A DNA stretch of 64,000 nt from CBDESM01 sp965205165 (GTDB taxonomy: Bacteria; Chloroflexota; Dehalococcoidia; Bin125), in NCBI GenBank assembly GCA_965205165.1, contig OZ242037.1, forward strand, positions 496,001 to 560,000, given 5' to 3'. Each line of letters begins with the position of its first letter. The first letter of the stretch is position 1. Of this stretch, positions 8,530-16,969 are shown piece after piece. Below the pieces are notes generated by a model. It searched no databases. It was not told the DNA's origin and saw only the letters and a program-made list of their open reading frames with translations. The translations under genes were made by a program, and so were the position numbers.

Positions 8530-10386
8530 TCAGAACCCCCCGCTGGTCGGCACCTTGCTGTGCGGCCCGATGAAACCGACATGCACCTTGCCGGTCGACC
8601 CGCGCGTGTCGTCATGGAAGTAGATCCGCGGCGCGTTCGGCGTGCCCGTGCCGAATTTCAGATGCGCCTCCATCTGCATCCACGAGTCTCCGGTGACCTT
8701 CGGATCGATCTTGAACAAGCGCGCCTCCGATGTCGACTTGCCCGCCGCCGTCGTCTCCGAATCCTTCATCGCCACGTTTTTCGCGCCGATCGCGGACGCC
8801 TTACTCATGCCCTGCTGCACCCACTGGTGGTAGTTGCCGGGGAAGTCGCCCCGATCCGTCGCGTACTCGTTCAGCGCCCACAGCTCGCTGAGCACCTTCT
8901 CGAGCCAGCCTTCGCGGCTCTCGCGGTCAAGTGCCTCAATGTGCTGCATCGCGCTTTCGGGGATCGCGACGCGATCGAGCCTCGGCCGGGCCTGCTGGAT
9001 CGCTTCGCGGATGCCGTCAGCGGCAATCGGCCCGGGCGTCATCAACGGCGTATCTGGTTTGGCCGTCGCGCCGCCCTCCAGCTGAAGGATCCGCATGTTC
9101 TGGTCATGCACCGTCATCGTCTTGCGCAGATCATCGACCTCCCCTTGCAGCTTGTCCCGCTCGTCCCGCAGCCCCTTCGCCGCCCGCTCCGCCCGCTCCG
9201 CACGACGTTCCGCAGCCGATAGCCGGTTGTTGCTCTTCTCAACTTCTTTGTCTTTCCCCTTGATCTCTCCGCCGAGGACGTCAATGCAGTCCTCGAGGTG
9301 CGATATCTTCTCGTCCTTCTCCTTCATCTCCGCCTTCGTTGCCTCGGGGATATCGCGCTCTTCTTTCGCCTTCCTCGCTTCTTCCTCCGCCTTGTCGCGC
9401 TGCGCCCGCAGCTCCTTTTTCTCTGCGGCGTGCTGGGTCTTCTGGCGCTTCATCTCCAGCGCCAGTTGATTCTTGGCTTGGTTCGCCACCTCGATGTGCA
9501 TTGAAGTCTGTGCCAGCTCGCCCTCGAGATTGTCCGCCTTTTGAGCCCGCTGTTGCGCCTGCTCGAGCCGTTCGAGCAGCTCTACGGCGTAGTCCTCCGC
9601 CTCCTTTGCCTGCTCCTCTGCCCCCGCCAAGTCCTTTGCCTTCGCCCTCGCATCCTCTAGCCCGCGCGACAGCCTGTCGATCGCCGATTTCTGCGTCTGA
9701 TCGATCTTGTCGGCCCTATCGAGTTTTTCCTCCAGATCGGTGATCTCCGCCTCCAGATGCATCACCTTGCCTGTCGCGTCCGAGACCCGCTCGTCCACAT
9801 CCGTCTTTGCGAGTTCTAGGTCTCGCTCGAGGACCTCGCTCTCTTCCTGCTCAAGCCAAAGATCCGCCGGCGCAGATTCCAATTGGCCTTCCAAGCTGGC
9901 GATGCGGTTCTTCAGTTTCTTGATCTTGCGATCCTGCTCAACGACGCGCTGCTCTGCGAGTCTTGCCGCCTCCTTCAAGACCCTGTACTGCTCTGCATCC
10001 AGACCCTGCCCGGCATCGGCCGAGTCGGCTTCATCCCGCCGCACCGCCTCCAGCTGGCCTTCCAAGCTGGCGATGTCGCTCTTGAGTCCCTCGATCTCCT
10101 GATCCTGTTCAACGACGCGCTGCTCAGCAAGCGCTGCGGCCGCCTTCAAGCCCTCGTACCTCTCTGCGTCCAGATTCTGCCCGCCATCGGCCGTCCCGGC
10201 CCCATCCTGCCACGCTGCCAACTCGCTGAGCGCCTCCTGCAGCTGCGACTTGAGGTTCTCCTGACCCGTGCGGGCGACGCCAAGCTCCGCCTGCAAATCC
10301 GCGACTTTCCGTCGCTGGGACGATCGCCCTGCGGCGACGGCCGCTCCGATCGCCGCGACCTGAATCGCAGTCATCAGCAGTCCCAT
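8530..10386 (-). CDS. Membrane-anchored coiled-coil protein with conserved C-terminal YFxDD...HVGFIG domain
   Basis: About 618 residues. An N-terminal hydrophobic segment (MGLLMTAIQVAAIGAAVAAG) is followed by some 400 residues of heptad-rich coiled coil (Glu/Lys/Ala/Leu/Gln). Two 43-residue units, each running from LDAE to ASLEGQLE, occur in tandem. The C-terminal 180 residues are globular: ALNEYATDRGD and a Trp precede RIYFHDDTRGSTGKVHVGFI near the end. The same end domain is in the protein encoded immediately upstream. It is 25 nt downstream of that gene and 55 nt upstream of mfd. The function is unknown; the architecture suggests a membrane-tethered scaffold or sensor. Confidence 0.75.
   Translation of the reverse strand: MGLLMTAIQVAAIGAAVAAGRSSQRRKVADLQAELGVARTGQENLKSQLQEALSELAAWQDGAGTADGGQNLDAERYEGLKAAAALAEQRVVEQDQEIEGLKSDIASLEGQLEAVRRDEADSADAGQGLDAEQYRVLKEAARLAEQRVVEQDRKIKKLKNRIASLEGQLESAPADLWLEQEESEVLERDLELAKTDVDERVSDATGKVMHLEAEITDLEEKLDRADKIDQTQKSAIDRLSRGLEDARAKAKDLAGAEEQAKEAEDYAVELLERLEQAQQRAQKADNLEGELAQTSMHIEVANQAKNQLALEMKRQKTQHAAEKKELRAQRDKAEEEARKAKEERDIPEATKAEMKEKDEKISHLEDCIDVLGGEIKGKDKEVEKSNNRLSAAERRAERAERAAKGLRDERDKLQGEVDDLRKTMTVHDQNMRILQLEGGATAKPDTPLMTPGPIAADGIREAIQQARPRLDRVAIPESAMQHIEALDRESREGWLEKVLSELWALNEYATDRGDFPGNYHQWVQQGMSKASAIGAKNVAMKDSETTAAGKSTSEARLFKIDPKVTGDSWMQMEAHLKFGTGTPNAPRIYFHDDTRGSTGKVHVGFIGPHSKVPTSGGF
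9880..10179 (-). repeat. Two 129-nt direct repeats inside the coiled-coil gene
   Basis: Units at 10051-10179 and 9880-10008 have equal length (43 codons) and close sequence; for example, both contain TTGGCCTTCCAAGCTGGCGA-like and CAACGACGCGCTGCTC stretches on the plus strand. They are separated by 42 nt. They encode the duplicated AEQRVVEQD...IASLEGQLE coiled-coil block. Confidence 0.8.
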
Positions 10387-10411
10387 CGCGCTTGCCGCCC
10401 TTCGTCCCGTC

Positions 10412-11050
10412 TCAGGCCGCGTGCCGCCAGGTGCGGATGTGCGCGTGGCCGCCGATGAAGCCGATGTGGACCTGACCCGTCTTGCCGCCCGCATCGTCGT
10501 AGAAATAGAGCCGCGGCGAGTGGCCGGAATGCCCCGTGCTGATCCGGATGTGCGATTCCATCACCGCCCGGCCGGAGAGATCGAGCTCGGGTGCCACGTT
10601 GCGGACGCGATCGGAGAGGAACCGCCAATCGTCCGACACTTTGACGCCTTCCGAAATCACCACCTGGTTGGCGTACCAGGCGAGCGGATTGCCGCTGTTC
10701 TTGCACCAGTAGGCGAAATCGACGTGGCCGTGGCGGCCCGGGTCGAGCGCGTAGGCGTTGAGCGCCATGATCGCGCGCCCGATCTTGGGCACGATCGCCG
10801 CCGCCTCGGGCGTGGAATCCAGATAGTCGGCCTCCTTCAACGCGCCCGGCGCGATCGCGATCCCCTCCAGCCGCGCCTCTCGCACGAAGGCGTAGAGCGC
10901 CTCGCTCAGCGTCGGCACGCGCCGTCGCGCCAGCTGCAGCTTCGGAGCCGCGACGCCATCGGCCGGCAGGGGCGGCGCGAGCCGGGCCACCAAGGGCGGC
11001 GGACGGCGCAGGCCCAGCGCCGCCCGAATCGCGTTCATCAATCTCTCCAT
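10412..11050 (-). CDS. Hypothetical protein sharing the C-terminal domain of the coiled-coil protein
   Basis: 212 residues, no coiled coil. The second half matches the end of the next protein: an ALNAYALDPG...Trp segment, then ESHIRIS, RLYFYDDAGGKTGQVHIGFI and a final Gly-His. The N-terminal third is basic (IRAALGLRRPP) without a clear membrane helix. I recognise the end domain as one seen in uncharacterised bacterial proteins but know no function for it. The start is supported by TAGGAT placed 7 nt before ATG. It is the first gene of a probable three-gene unit ending with mfd. Confidence 0.7.
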   Translation of the reverse strand: MERLMNAIRAALGLRRPPPLVARLAPPLPADGVAAPKLQLARRRVPTLSEALYAFVREARLEGIAIAPGALKEADYLDSTPEAAAIVPKIGRAIMALNAYALDPGRHGHVDFAYWCKNSGNPLAWYANQVVISEGVKVSDDWRFLSDRVRNVAPELDLSGRAVMESHIRISTGHSGHSPRLYFYDDAGGKTGQVHIGFIGGHAHIRTWRHAA

Positions 11051-11057
11051 AACGGCG

Positions 11058-11063
11058 ATCCTA
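11058..11063 (-). promoter_or_regulatory. -10 box of a leaderless promoter
   Basis: Minus-strand TAGGAT, 7 nt before the ATG at 11050. The 135-nt gap up to pth (11051-11185) also holds a loose ATCTATC/GATAGAT inverted repeat downstream of the pth stop. Confidence 0.45.
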
Positions 11064-11185
11064 GCAGTTTCGCCAGCAGCTGACGCGCACGGCGGAATTG
11101 GAACAGACGTTGCAATGTGCTCTTGTCCCGAATCGTATATCTATCAGCATCTGTTGTACTTATCGATCGCGCACCAGATAGATCG

Positions 11186-11824
11186 TTATCCGTTGAACCG
11201 GTTCATCGCGTCTTCGACGCCGTATTGCAGGATGGCGACCGCCGCCTCCGCGGCGCGGCGCTCGGCCTCGCGCAGCAGCTGCCGCTCCTCCGGCGCGGGA
11301 TCGCTCAGCAGGTGGTCCGCCACATCATCGGGCGCGTGGCTGGGCGAGCCGTCGACTATGGGACGGCCCACGCCGATGCGGATGCGCGGGAAGCCGAGCT
11401 CGCCGATCAGCGACTGGATGCTCCGCATCCCGTTCTGCCCCGCGTGCCCGCCCTCGCCCCGCACCCGGATGCGGCCCGGCGGCAAATCCAACTCGTCCAC
11501 GATCAGAATCAGATCGGACGGCTTCGCTGAATACAGCGCCAGCAGCGCCTGCACCGCGCGCCCCGACTCGTTCATGTACGTGCGCGGCAGCGCCACCGCG
11601 ACCAGCCCGTGCCGCGTCTCGCCCTGCGCCAAGCGGAACAGCCGCTCGCGCGAGGGCTGCGGCAGCCCCAGCAGGCGCCGGGCATCCTCCGCCGCCCGCA
11701 GCCCCGCGTTATGTCGATGCCCACGATGCTCCGGATCCGGATTGCCCAAGCCCGCGATCAACCGCGCCCCGCGCAGCGGCCGCGCCTTCCCCCGCCTCAA
11801 CTTCGGCAACCGCATCCGCGCCAT
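11186..11824 (-). CDS. pth: Peptidyl-tRNA hydrolase
   Basis: 212 residues. It releases peptides from stalled peptidyl-tRNA. Motifs: IAGLGNPDPEHRGHRHNAG (the N-terminal GLGNP and catalytic His region), PRTYMNESG, ILIVDELDLPPGRIR, GGHAGQNGMRSI and FPRIRIGVGRP. The N-terminus has an unusual basic extension of about 20 residues (RLPKLRRGKARPLRG) before the fold begins. The ATG at 11824 has a GAGAAT sequence 6 nt upstream, at leaderless spacing but with a non-consensus first base. Confidence 0.95.
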   Translation of the reverse strand: MARMRLPKLRRGKARPLRGARLIAGLGNPDPEHRGHRHNAGLRAAEDARRLLGLPQPSRERLFRLAQGETRHGLVAVALPRTYMNESGRAVQALLALYSAKPSDLILIVDELDLPPGRIRVRGEGGHAGQNGMRSIQSLIGELGFPRIRIGVGRPIVDGSPSHAPDDVADHLLSDPAPEERQLLREAERRAAEAAVAILQYGVEDAMNRFNG

Positions 11825-11884
11825 GCCCCAATTCTCGCACACCTTTGGACGCCCGCGGCTACCCTGCCGGCTGCGAGGGTCCGA

Positions 11885-13258
11885 ATGCCGCTGCCGACCG
11901 TGCCCGAGACCTATCCGGCCATCCTCCGCGTGCTCCTGCGGCTCGGCGGCGCGGGCAGGCTGCGCGAGGTGCTGCCGCTCGTCACCGAGGAGTTCCCCGA
12001 GATCGCGCCGGAGGACGTCGCCCTGACCCGCAAGCAGGGCGGCAGCCTCTGGAAAAACCGCGTCGAGTGGGGCCGCATGCACCTCGTCCGCGTCGGCTAC
12101 ATCGACAACTCGCAGCGCGGCGTCTGGGCGCTCACCGACGCCGGCCGCGAGGCCGCGCAGCGGGCGCTCGACGGCACCTTCACGATGCCCCCGCGACCGC
12201 AGAGCCTCAAAGCGGCCGGCATCGCCAAGCCCGAACCGGCCCCCGAACCTCCCGCGCCCGTTATCAGCGAACAGCCGGATCCGCCCGGCCCGGTGCTGCC
12301 GCCGCCCGTCGCCGGATTCCGCGCGGTCGCCGAACCGACGGCGGACGCGGGCGGCTACGACGCCGACTCCGAGGAGCCCTCGGACGACGATGACGCGCCG
12401 GAGGCGGCCGCGCCCGCGCTCTCCGTCGTCGCCTCGCACCCCGAACGCATTGCGGACGGGCTGGAAGCCGCGGCCGTCGACTCCGGCTCGCCCGCACGGC
12501 TCGAGGCCGCGATCGCGGAGGCGCTGCGCTTCCTCGGCTTCGAGGCGGAGCACATCGGCGGCTCCGGACGCGCCGACGTCGTCGCCTACGCCGAGCTCGG
12601 CGTCGACCGCTACAGCGTCGTGCTCGACGCGAAATCATCCGGCCAGGGCCGCGTGATGGAGGGCCAGATCGATTGGGTCACGATCCAGGAGCACCAGCGT
12701 CGCGAGCGCGCCGACCTCTCCTGCGTGGTCGGCCCCGCCTTCGCCGCCGGACGCCTGCCCGAACGCGCCCGCGAGTACCGCACCCGCCTGCTCGACGCCG
12801 GGCAGCTCGCGCAGGTCGTCCGCCTCCACGCCGAATCGCCGCTCAACCTCGCCGAACTGCGCCCGCTCTTCAGCGACCAGCCCGACATCGACGCCGTGCT
12901 CCGCGACCTCGCCACCGCATCGTCCGAACGCGCCCGCCGCGCGCGCCTGCTCCGCCGCCTGCTCGACACCATCGACAACCTCAACCGCGCCCAGCCCGAC
13001 GCCGTCCTCGCCAAGCCCGACCTCCTGCTCGGCAGCATGCTCGCCCAACCCGGCGAACCGCAAGGCACCACCCGCGCCGAAATCGAGGGCGCGCTCAACC
13101 TGCTCGAAACCGCCGGCATCCTCCGCCGCTCCAACGGCGAAGGCTACGTCTCCCAAACCACCACCTCCGGCGCCGAGCAGATTCTCTCCGCGCTGGCCAG
13201 CATGCCGGAGCCAAGTGCCGACCCCGTCCAATCCGGTTCCGTCGCCCGCGCAATCTGA
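11885..13258 (+). CDS. Mrr-type restriction endonuclease (winged-helix plus PD-(D/E)xK)
   Basis: 457 residues. The N-terminal 90 residues match the Mrr N-terminal winged helix (RKQGGSLWKNRVEWGRMHL, RRGVWALT-like RGVWALTDAGREA). A Pro/Glu-rich linker of about 90 residues follows. The nuclease core is SPARLEAAIAEAL...GFEAEHIGGSGRADVV...VVLDAKSSG, giving the Glu, Asp and D-x-K positions of a PD-(D/E)xK site. A C-terminal helical region of about 150 residues has no assignment. It lies 67 nt upstream of a methyltransferase-HNH gene, so it is probably the restriction arm of a modification-linked system. Confidence 0.8.
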   Translation: MPLPTVPETYPAILRVLLRLGGAGRLREVLPLVTEEFPEIAPEDVALTRKQGGSLWKNRVEWGRMHLVRVGYIDNSQRGVWALTDAGREAAQRALDGTFTMPPRPQSLKAAGIAKPEPAPEPPAPVISEQPDPPGPVLPPPVAGFRAVAEPTADAGGYDADSEEPSDDDDAPEAAAPALSVVASHPERIADGLEAAAVDSGSPARLEAAIAEALRFLGFEAEHIGGSGRADVVAYAELGVDRYSVVLDAKSSGQGRVMEGQIDWVTIQEHQRRERADLSCVVGPAFAAGRLPERAREYRTRLLDAGQLAQVVRLHAESPLNLAELRPLFSDQPDIDAVLRDLATASSERARRARLLRRLLDTIDNLNRAQPDAVLAKPDLLLGSMLAQPGEPQGTTRAEIEGALNLLETAGILRRSNGEGYVSQTTTSGAEQILSALASMPEPSADPVQSGSVARAI

Positions 13259-13313
13259 CCAGCGACATTCCCCCGGCCGCGCCCCGGCCGCTGCGCTATC
13301 CGTACATATGCCC

Positions 13314-13319
13314 TATGAT
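13314..13319 (+). promoter_or_regulatory. -10 box of a leaderless promoter
   Basis: TATGAT, 6 nt, then ATG at 13326. It fixes the start of the methyltransferase and lets it be transcribed independently of the nuclease gene. Confidence 0.55.
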
Positions 13320-13325
13320 GTGCAT

Positions 13326-14621
13326 ATGGCCGAGCCCAACTTCGACAACCGCACCCTCTTCCACGGCGACAACCTCGCCTTCCTGCGCGGCATCAACTCC
13401 GAATCAATCGACCTCGTGGCGACGGATCCCCCTTTCAATAAGGGCAAGGACTTCCACGCGACGCCCGACTCCCTCGCCGCCGGCGCGAGCTTCCACGACC
13501 GCTGGAGTTGGGAGCGCGACATCGAGGGCGAATGGGAGGACGCGATCAAGGACGACTGGCCCGCCGTCCGGCAGGTGATCGAATCCGCCAACACCGCCTG
13601 GGGCCGCGACATGGGCGCGTTCCTCTGCTACATGGGCGTCCGCCTGCTGGAAATCCACCGCATCCTCAAGCCCACCGGCTCCCTCTACCTGCACTGCGAC
13701 CCCACCGCCAGCCACTACCTCAAGGCAATGCTCGACGCCATCTTCGGCAAGGCGAACTTCCGCAACGAGATCGTCTGGCGGATCGGCTGGGTCTCCGGCT
13801 TCAAGACGCAAAAGCGCGGCTGGATCCGGAATCACGACATCCTGCTCTACTACGTGAAGTCGGAGGCCGCGGCCAAGCGCTTCAACAAGGAGTACCTGCC
13901 CTACCCGCCCGACTACGTCCGGCGCGACGGCAAGAAGCCGACCGGCAAGGGCTTCCCGATCGAGGACACGTGGAACTGCTCGACGGGGGACATCCTCGAC
14001 TCGATCATGATCAAGAGCTTCTCCTCCGAGAAAAGCGGCTACCCGACGCAAAAGCCGATCGCGCTCTACCGCCGGATGATCGAGGCATCCTCGAATCCCG
14101 GCGAGGTCGTCCTCGATCCGTTCTGCGGATGCGCGACCACACTGATCGCCGCCGAGCAGGCCGGCCGCCAGTGGATCGGGATCGACCTCTGGGACGAAGC
14201 GCTGGGCGTAGTCCGCGACCGAGTCGAGAAGGAATGCCAAAACCTGTTCGGCGGCGACGTCCTCTACAGCGAAGTCCCGCCCAACCGCACCGACGAGGGC
14301 GAAACCGCCTCCCCACCCCTGAAGTCCAAGACCAAGCGCCGCATCGCCGAGCCCCCGGGCCCCAAGATGACCCGCCAAGAGATGGTCGACATCCTGATCG
14401 AGGAACACGGCATCGCCTGCCAAGGCTGCGACCGCGAGTTCGACGACCCGCGCTACCTCGACCTCGACCACAACACCCCCCGCTCCCAAGGCGGCCTCAA
14501 CCACATCTCCAACCGCCTGCTCTTGTGCGGGCCGTGCAATCGTGCAAAGGGGGACACCCTCACCCTCAAGGGCCTCCGCCAACTCAACGCCAAGAACGGC
14601 TGGATGGCAAAGGGTGGATGA
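13326..14621 (+). CDS. DNA methyltransferase fused to an HNH nuclease domain
   Basis: 431 residues from the ATG next to TATGAT. The motif order is that of beta-type amino-methyltransferases: DPPF at 34-37 first, the S-adenosylmethionine motif LDPFCGCATT near 264 later. It would methylate adenine or cytosine amino groups in DNA. Residues 350-431 form a separate HNH domain: CQGC, then LDLDHNTPRSQGG, NRLLLCGPCNRAKGD. A nuclease domain joined to the modifying enzyme, next to an Mrr nuclease, suggests a composite restriction-modification or modification-dependent system. The stop overlaps the next gene as ATGA. Confidence 0.85.
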   Translation: MAEPNFDNRTLFHGDNLAFLRGINSESIDLVATDPPFNKGKDFHATPDSLAAGASFHDRWSWERDIEGEWEDAIKDDWPAVRQVIESANTAWGRDMGAFLCYMGVRLLEIHRILKPTGSLYLHCDPTASHYLKAMLDAIFGKANFRNEIVWRIGWVSGFKTQKRGWIRNHDILLYYVKSEAAAKRFNKEYLPYPPDYVRRDGKKPTGKGFPIEDTWNCSTGDILDSIMIKSFSSEKSGYPTQKPIALYRRMIEASSNPGEVVLDPFCGCATTLIAAEQAGRQWIGIDLWDEALGVVRDRVEKECQNLFGGDVLYSEVPPNRTDEGETASPPLKSKTKRRIAEPPGPKMTRQEMVDILIEEHGIACQGCDREFDDPRYLDLDHNTPRSQGGLNHISNRLLLCGPCNRAKGDTLTLKGLRQLNAKNGWMAKGG

Positions 14622-15472
14622 TTATGAGAAATGCACCGAGACCCGCAGACGAGCGCTTGGGCGGCCTAGATGCCGAACTCTACGCCCTTGCGCGATTGTA
14701 TTTGGAGTTCTGGGATGCGCTGCCTGATCCTTCAAGCCCTGATGACCAACGCGTTCGTGAGCTGACCTCAGAGTTGGAAGCAAAGGGCATTGAGATCATT
14801 GATACATATGGACGAAAGCCGAAGCTGAGGTACTGGACAGGGCATCTCGTTTCTTTGCCGACTGGCAATGTTCACATATCATGGGAAGCACCTGAGTCGT
14901 GGGATCAGCGCCAACATGAGTTGCTTGAGAATGGCGATATACTCAAAGAGAATCTCGGCACCATCTCGTTTGCCTATGAGCCATCCAGAACTGGCGCACC
15001 AATGTATTGGGACATGTCACTCTGGCGTGTGGTACCATCCAATGGTCGGCCAGCTGGCTTCCCGAAATGGGGGCAACCCTCTGTTTCAGAGAGATTGTTT
15101 GGGCCGCGTGGAAATGGCAAATATGCTGCGCAGCTGAAAGTCCCTGGTACCGGTTGGGTGCTTCGTCGAAATTATATCTTTGATGGTTATGATATGGAAA
15201 GTTACCTAATGAATAACAACAAATGGCTGGAATGCGATGTTGCCCCGCTTCGGACACAGCGTCGCGATCACCCGTTACATTCGAATCCCTTCCATTTCAT
15301 TGATGATGAGTCCACTGCCCAAGTCGGTCCGAAAGTCTTGTCTGAGGACCAAGCACGAAAACTCGCTGATGAAAAGAATCGCGGATACATCCGGGCTCAC
15401 TGGAAAAGAGATGCGCTTGTGGCGCTGCCTATTATTTTGACCATTGTGGGAATATGCGTTAGCGTCTTGTAA
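14618..15472 (+). CDS. Hypothetical protein with C-terminal membrane anchor, part of the restriction island
   Basis: 284 residues, starting 4 nt inside the methyltransferase gene (ATGA), so translation is coupled. It is soluble-looking with many aromatics (DTYGRKPKLRYWTGH, PMYWDMSLWRVVP) and ends in a single membrane helix (DALVALPIILTIVGICVSVL). Base composition is visibly richer in A+T than the flanking genes, pointing to recent acquisition. No family was recognised. Coupling to a methyltransferase-nuclease suggests a defence accessory role, but this is inference only. Confidence 0.7.
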   Translation: MIMRNAPRPADERLGGLDAELYALARLYLEFWDALPDPSSPDDQRVRELTSELEAKGIEIIDTYGRKPKLRYWTGHLVSLPTGNVHISWEAPESWDQRQHELLENGDILKENLGTISFAYEPSRTGAPMYWDMSLWRVVPSNGRPAGFPKWGQPSVSERLFGPRGNGKYAAQLKVPGTGWVLRRNYIFDGYDMESYLMNNNKWLECDVAPLRTQRRDHPLHSNPFHFIDDESTAQVGPKVLSEDQARKLADEKNRGYIRAHWKRDALVALPIILTIVGICVSVL

Positions 15473-15539
15473 CGTACGCAACAGGTTCTGATCTACGTTC
15501 GCTGGATTGATCTGGTGCAGATTGCTAAACGCCAGCCCA

Positions 15540-16952
15540 CTACACCGCGGCCAGTCCGGCGGTTTTGCGCAGGGCGTTGGCGGCGCGTTCGAAGCTGGGG
15601 AAGGTGGGGATGCCTTCTTGTTGGAGGCGTTGGCGGGCGGAGAGGGCGGCTTCTTCTACGTGGCTGGGGTGGAGGGCGGCTAGGAACGGCTTGTTGCTTT
15701 CGGCCATGAAGCGCTTGATGCTGTTGATCAGGCGGTCGAACTCTTCGGGCTTGTCCTGCCAGCGGCGGGCCATGAAGGTGGCGCTCAGCTCCATCGCCAC
15801 GGCGTCGACGTTTTCGTCGCGGTCGAGGATGTTGAAGATGGTGTCGAGGTGGCCGGCGTCTTGGCCGATGGTGCCGGCGGCGTCGAGCGGGTTCTGGTAG
15901 CTGCCGCCTATGATGTTGAAGAACTCGGAGAGCTGCGCGTAGGACTCCTCGCCGAGCCGCGGCACCTTCCAGCCGGCCTTCTCGAAGGCGTCGGTCAGCA
16001 CCACGCTCTGCCCGCCGGTCATCGCGATTAAGCCGAGCCGGTTGCCGGTCGGGCGCTTGCAGAGCAGCGCGGCCTTGGCCACGTCGACCATCTCGTCGAG
16101 GTTGTGCACGGCGACCGCGCCGGCCTGCTTGATTGCGGCATCCCAGACCGCCTGATCGGAGGCGAGGCTGGCGGTGTGCGAGCGGATGGCGCGCCCGCCG
16201 CCCTCGGTCTGCCCGCCCTTCCAGACGATCGTCGGCTTCGCCGCCGCGGCGGCCTTGAGCGAATCGAACAGCCGCCGCCCGTCCCGCGCGCCCTCGATGT
16301 ACATCCCGATGATCCGCGTCCGCTCGTCGGCCGCGAGGTAGTCGAGGTAGTCCGCCGCCTCGAGGATGATCCCGTTGCCGAAGGAGACCATCGTCGAGCA
16401 GGTCAGCCCGTTGGCGGCGCCGGTCAGCGAGAAGTTCATCCCGTGCGTGCCGCTCTGCGAGACGAAGCCGATGTCGCCCTCGACCCCGGCCGGCTGGTCG
16501 CGGTTGAAGCGCACGCCGAGGCGCGGGATGTGAACGCCCATGCAGTTGGGCCCGATCAGCGCCAAGCCCGACGGCGCGGCGATGTCGTGGATCTTCTGCT
16601 GCAGTTCGACGCCCAAGTCCTCGCCGGTCTCGGCGAAGCCGGAAGTGAACAGGGTGACGCCGCCGACATCGGCATCGACGCAGCCCTGCACGATGAAGGG
16701 CGCGACCTGCCGCGGCACCGCGCAGACGGCGAAATCGATCCGCTCCGGGATGTCGGTCAGCGATTTGTAGTTGGCGACGCCCATCTCCTCGATGCCCGGG
16801 ATCTCGTTTTCGTCCACCTGGACCGAGTAGAGGTTGCCGGAGAAGGTGCTCAGCGACCTGAGCCAGGTGTAGCCGGAGGCCTTCTTGTCGCCGATCACGG
16901 CGACCGCCTTCGGGTTGAGCGCGCGTTGCAGTCGTTCGGGGTCTGCGGGCAT
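15540..16952 (-). CDS. Acyl-CoA synthetase (NDP-forming) alpha subunit
   Basis: 470 residues. It carries an N-terminal CoA-binding domain (PKAVAVIGDKKASGYTW) and succinyl-CoA-ligase-like domains (LALIGPNCMG, GFVSQSGTHG, and IRSHTASLASD, which contains the phosphorylated His). It pairs with an ATP-grasp subunit 17 nt upstream to interconvert an acyl-CoA and acid with ADP/ATP. Substrate range is unknown. The two-gene arrangement corresponds to the split form of the ADP-forming acetyl-CoA synthetase family and fits the acid/CoA metabolism elsewhere in the window. Confidence 0.9.
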   Translation of the reverse strand: MPADPERLQRALNPKAVAVIGDKKASGYTWLRSLSTFSGNLYSVQVDENEIPGIEEMGVANYKSLTDIPERIDFAVCAVPRQVAPFIVQGCVDADVGGVTLFTSGFAETGEDLGVELQQKIHDIAAPSGLALIGPNCMGVHIPRLGVRFNRDQPAGVEGDIGFVSQSGTHGMNFSLTGAANGLTCSTMVSFGNGIILEAADYLDYLAADERTRIIGMYIEGARDGRRLFDSLKAAAAAKPTIVWKGGQTEGGGRAIRSHTASLASDQAVWDAAIKQAGAVAVHNLDEMVDVAKAALLCKRPTGNRLGLIAMTGGQSVVLTDAFEKAGWKVPRLGEESYAQLSEFFNIIGGSYQNPLDAAGTIGQDAGHLDTIFNILDRDENVDAVAMELSATFMARRWQDKPEEFDRLINSIKRFMAESNKPFLAALHPSHVEEAALSARQRLQQEGIPTFPSFERAANALRKTAGLAAV

Positions 16953-16969
16953 CGGTCTGTCCTGCGCCT

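Noticed and set aside
5301..8573. A 1090-codon open frame on the plus strand opposite mfd
   Set aside because: It is the antisense shadow of a long GC-rich gene: Arg/Leu/Ala-rich with no domain pattern. Many similar frames lie opposite nnr, nuclease and surface-protein genes.
11140..11185. ATCTATC/GATAGAT inverted repeat as terminator or operator
   Set aside because: Short arms, long loop, no T-run. It could arise by chance in the locally A+T-rich gap.
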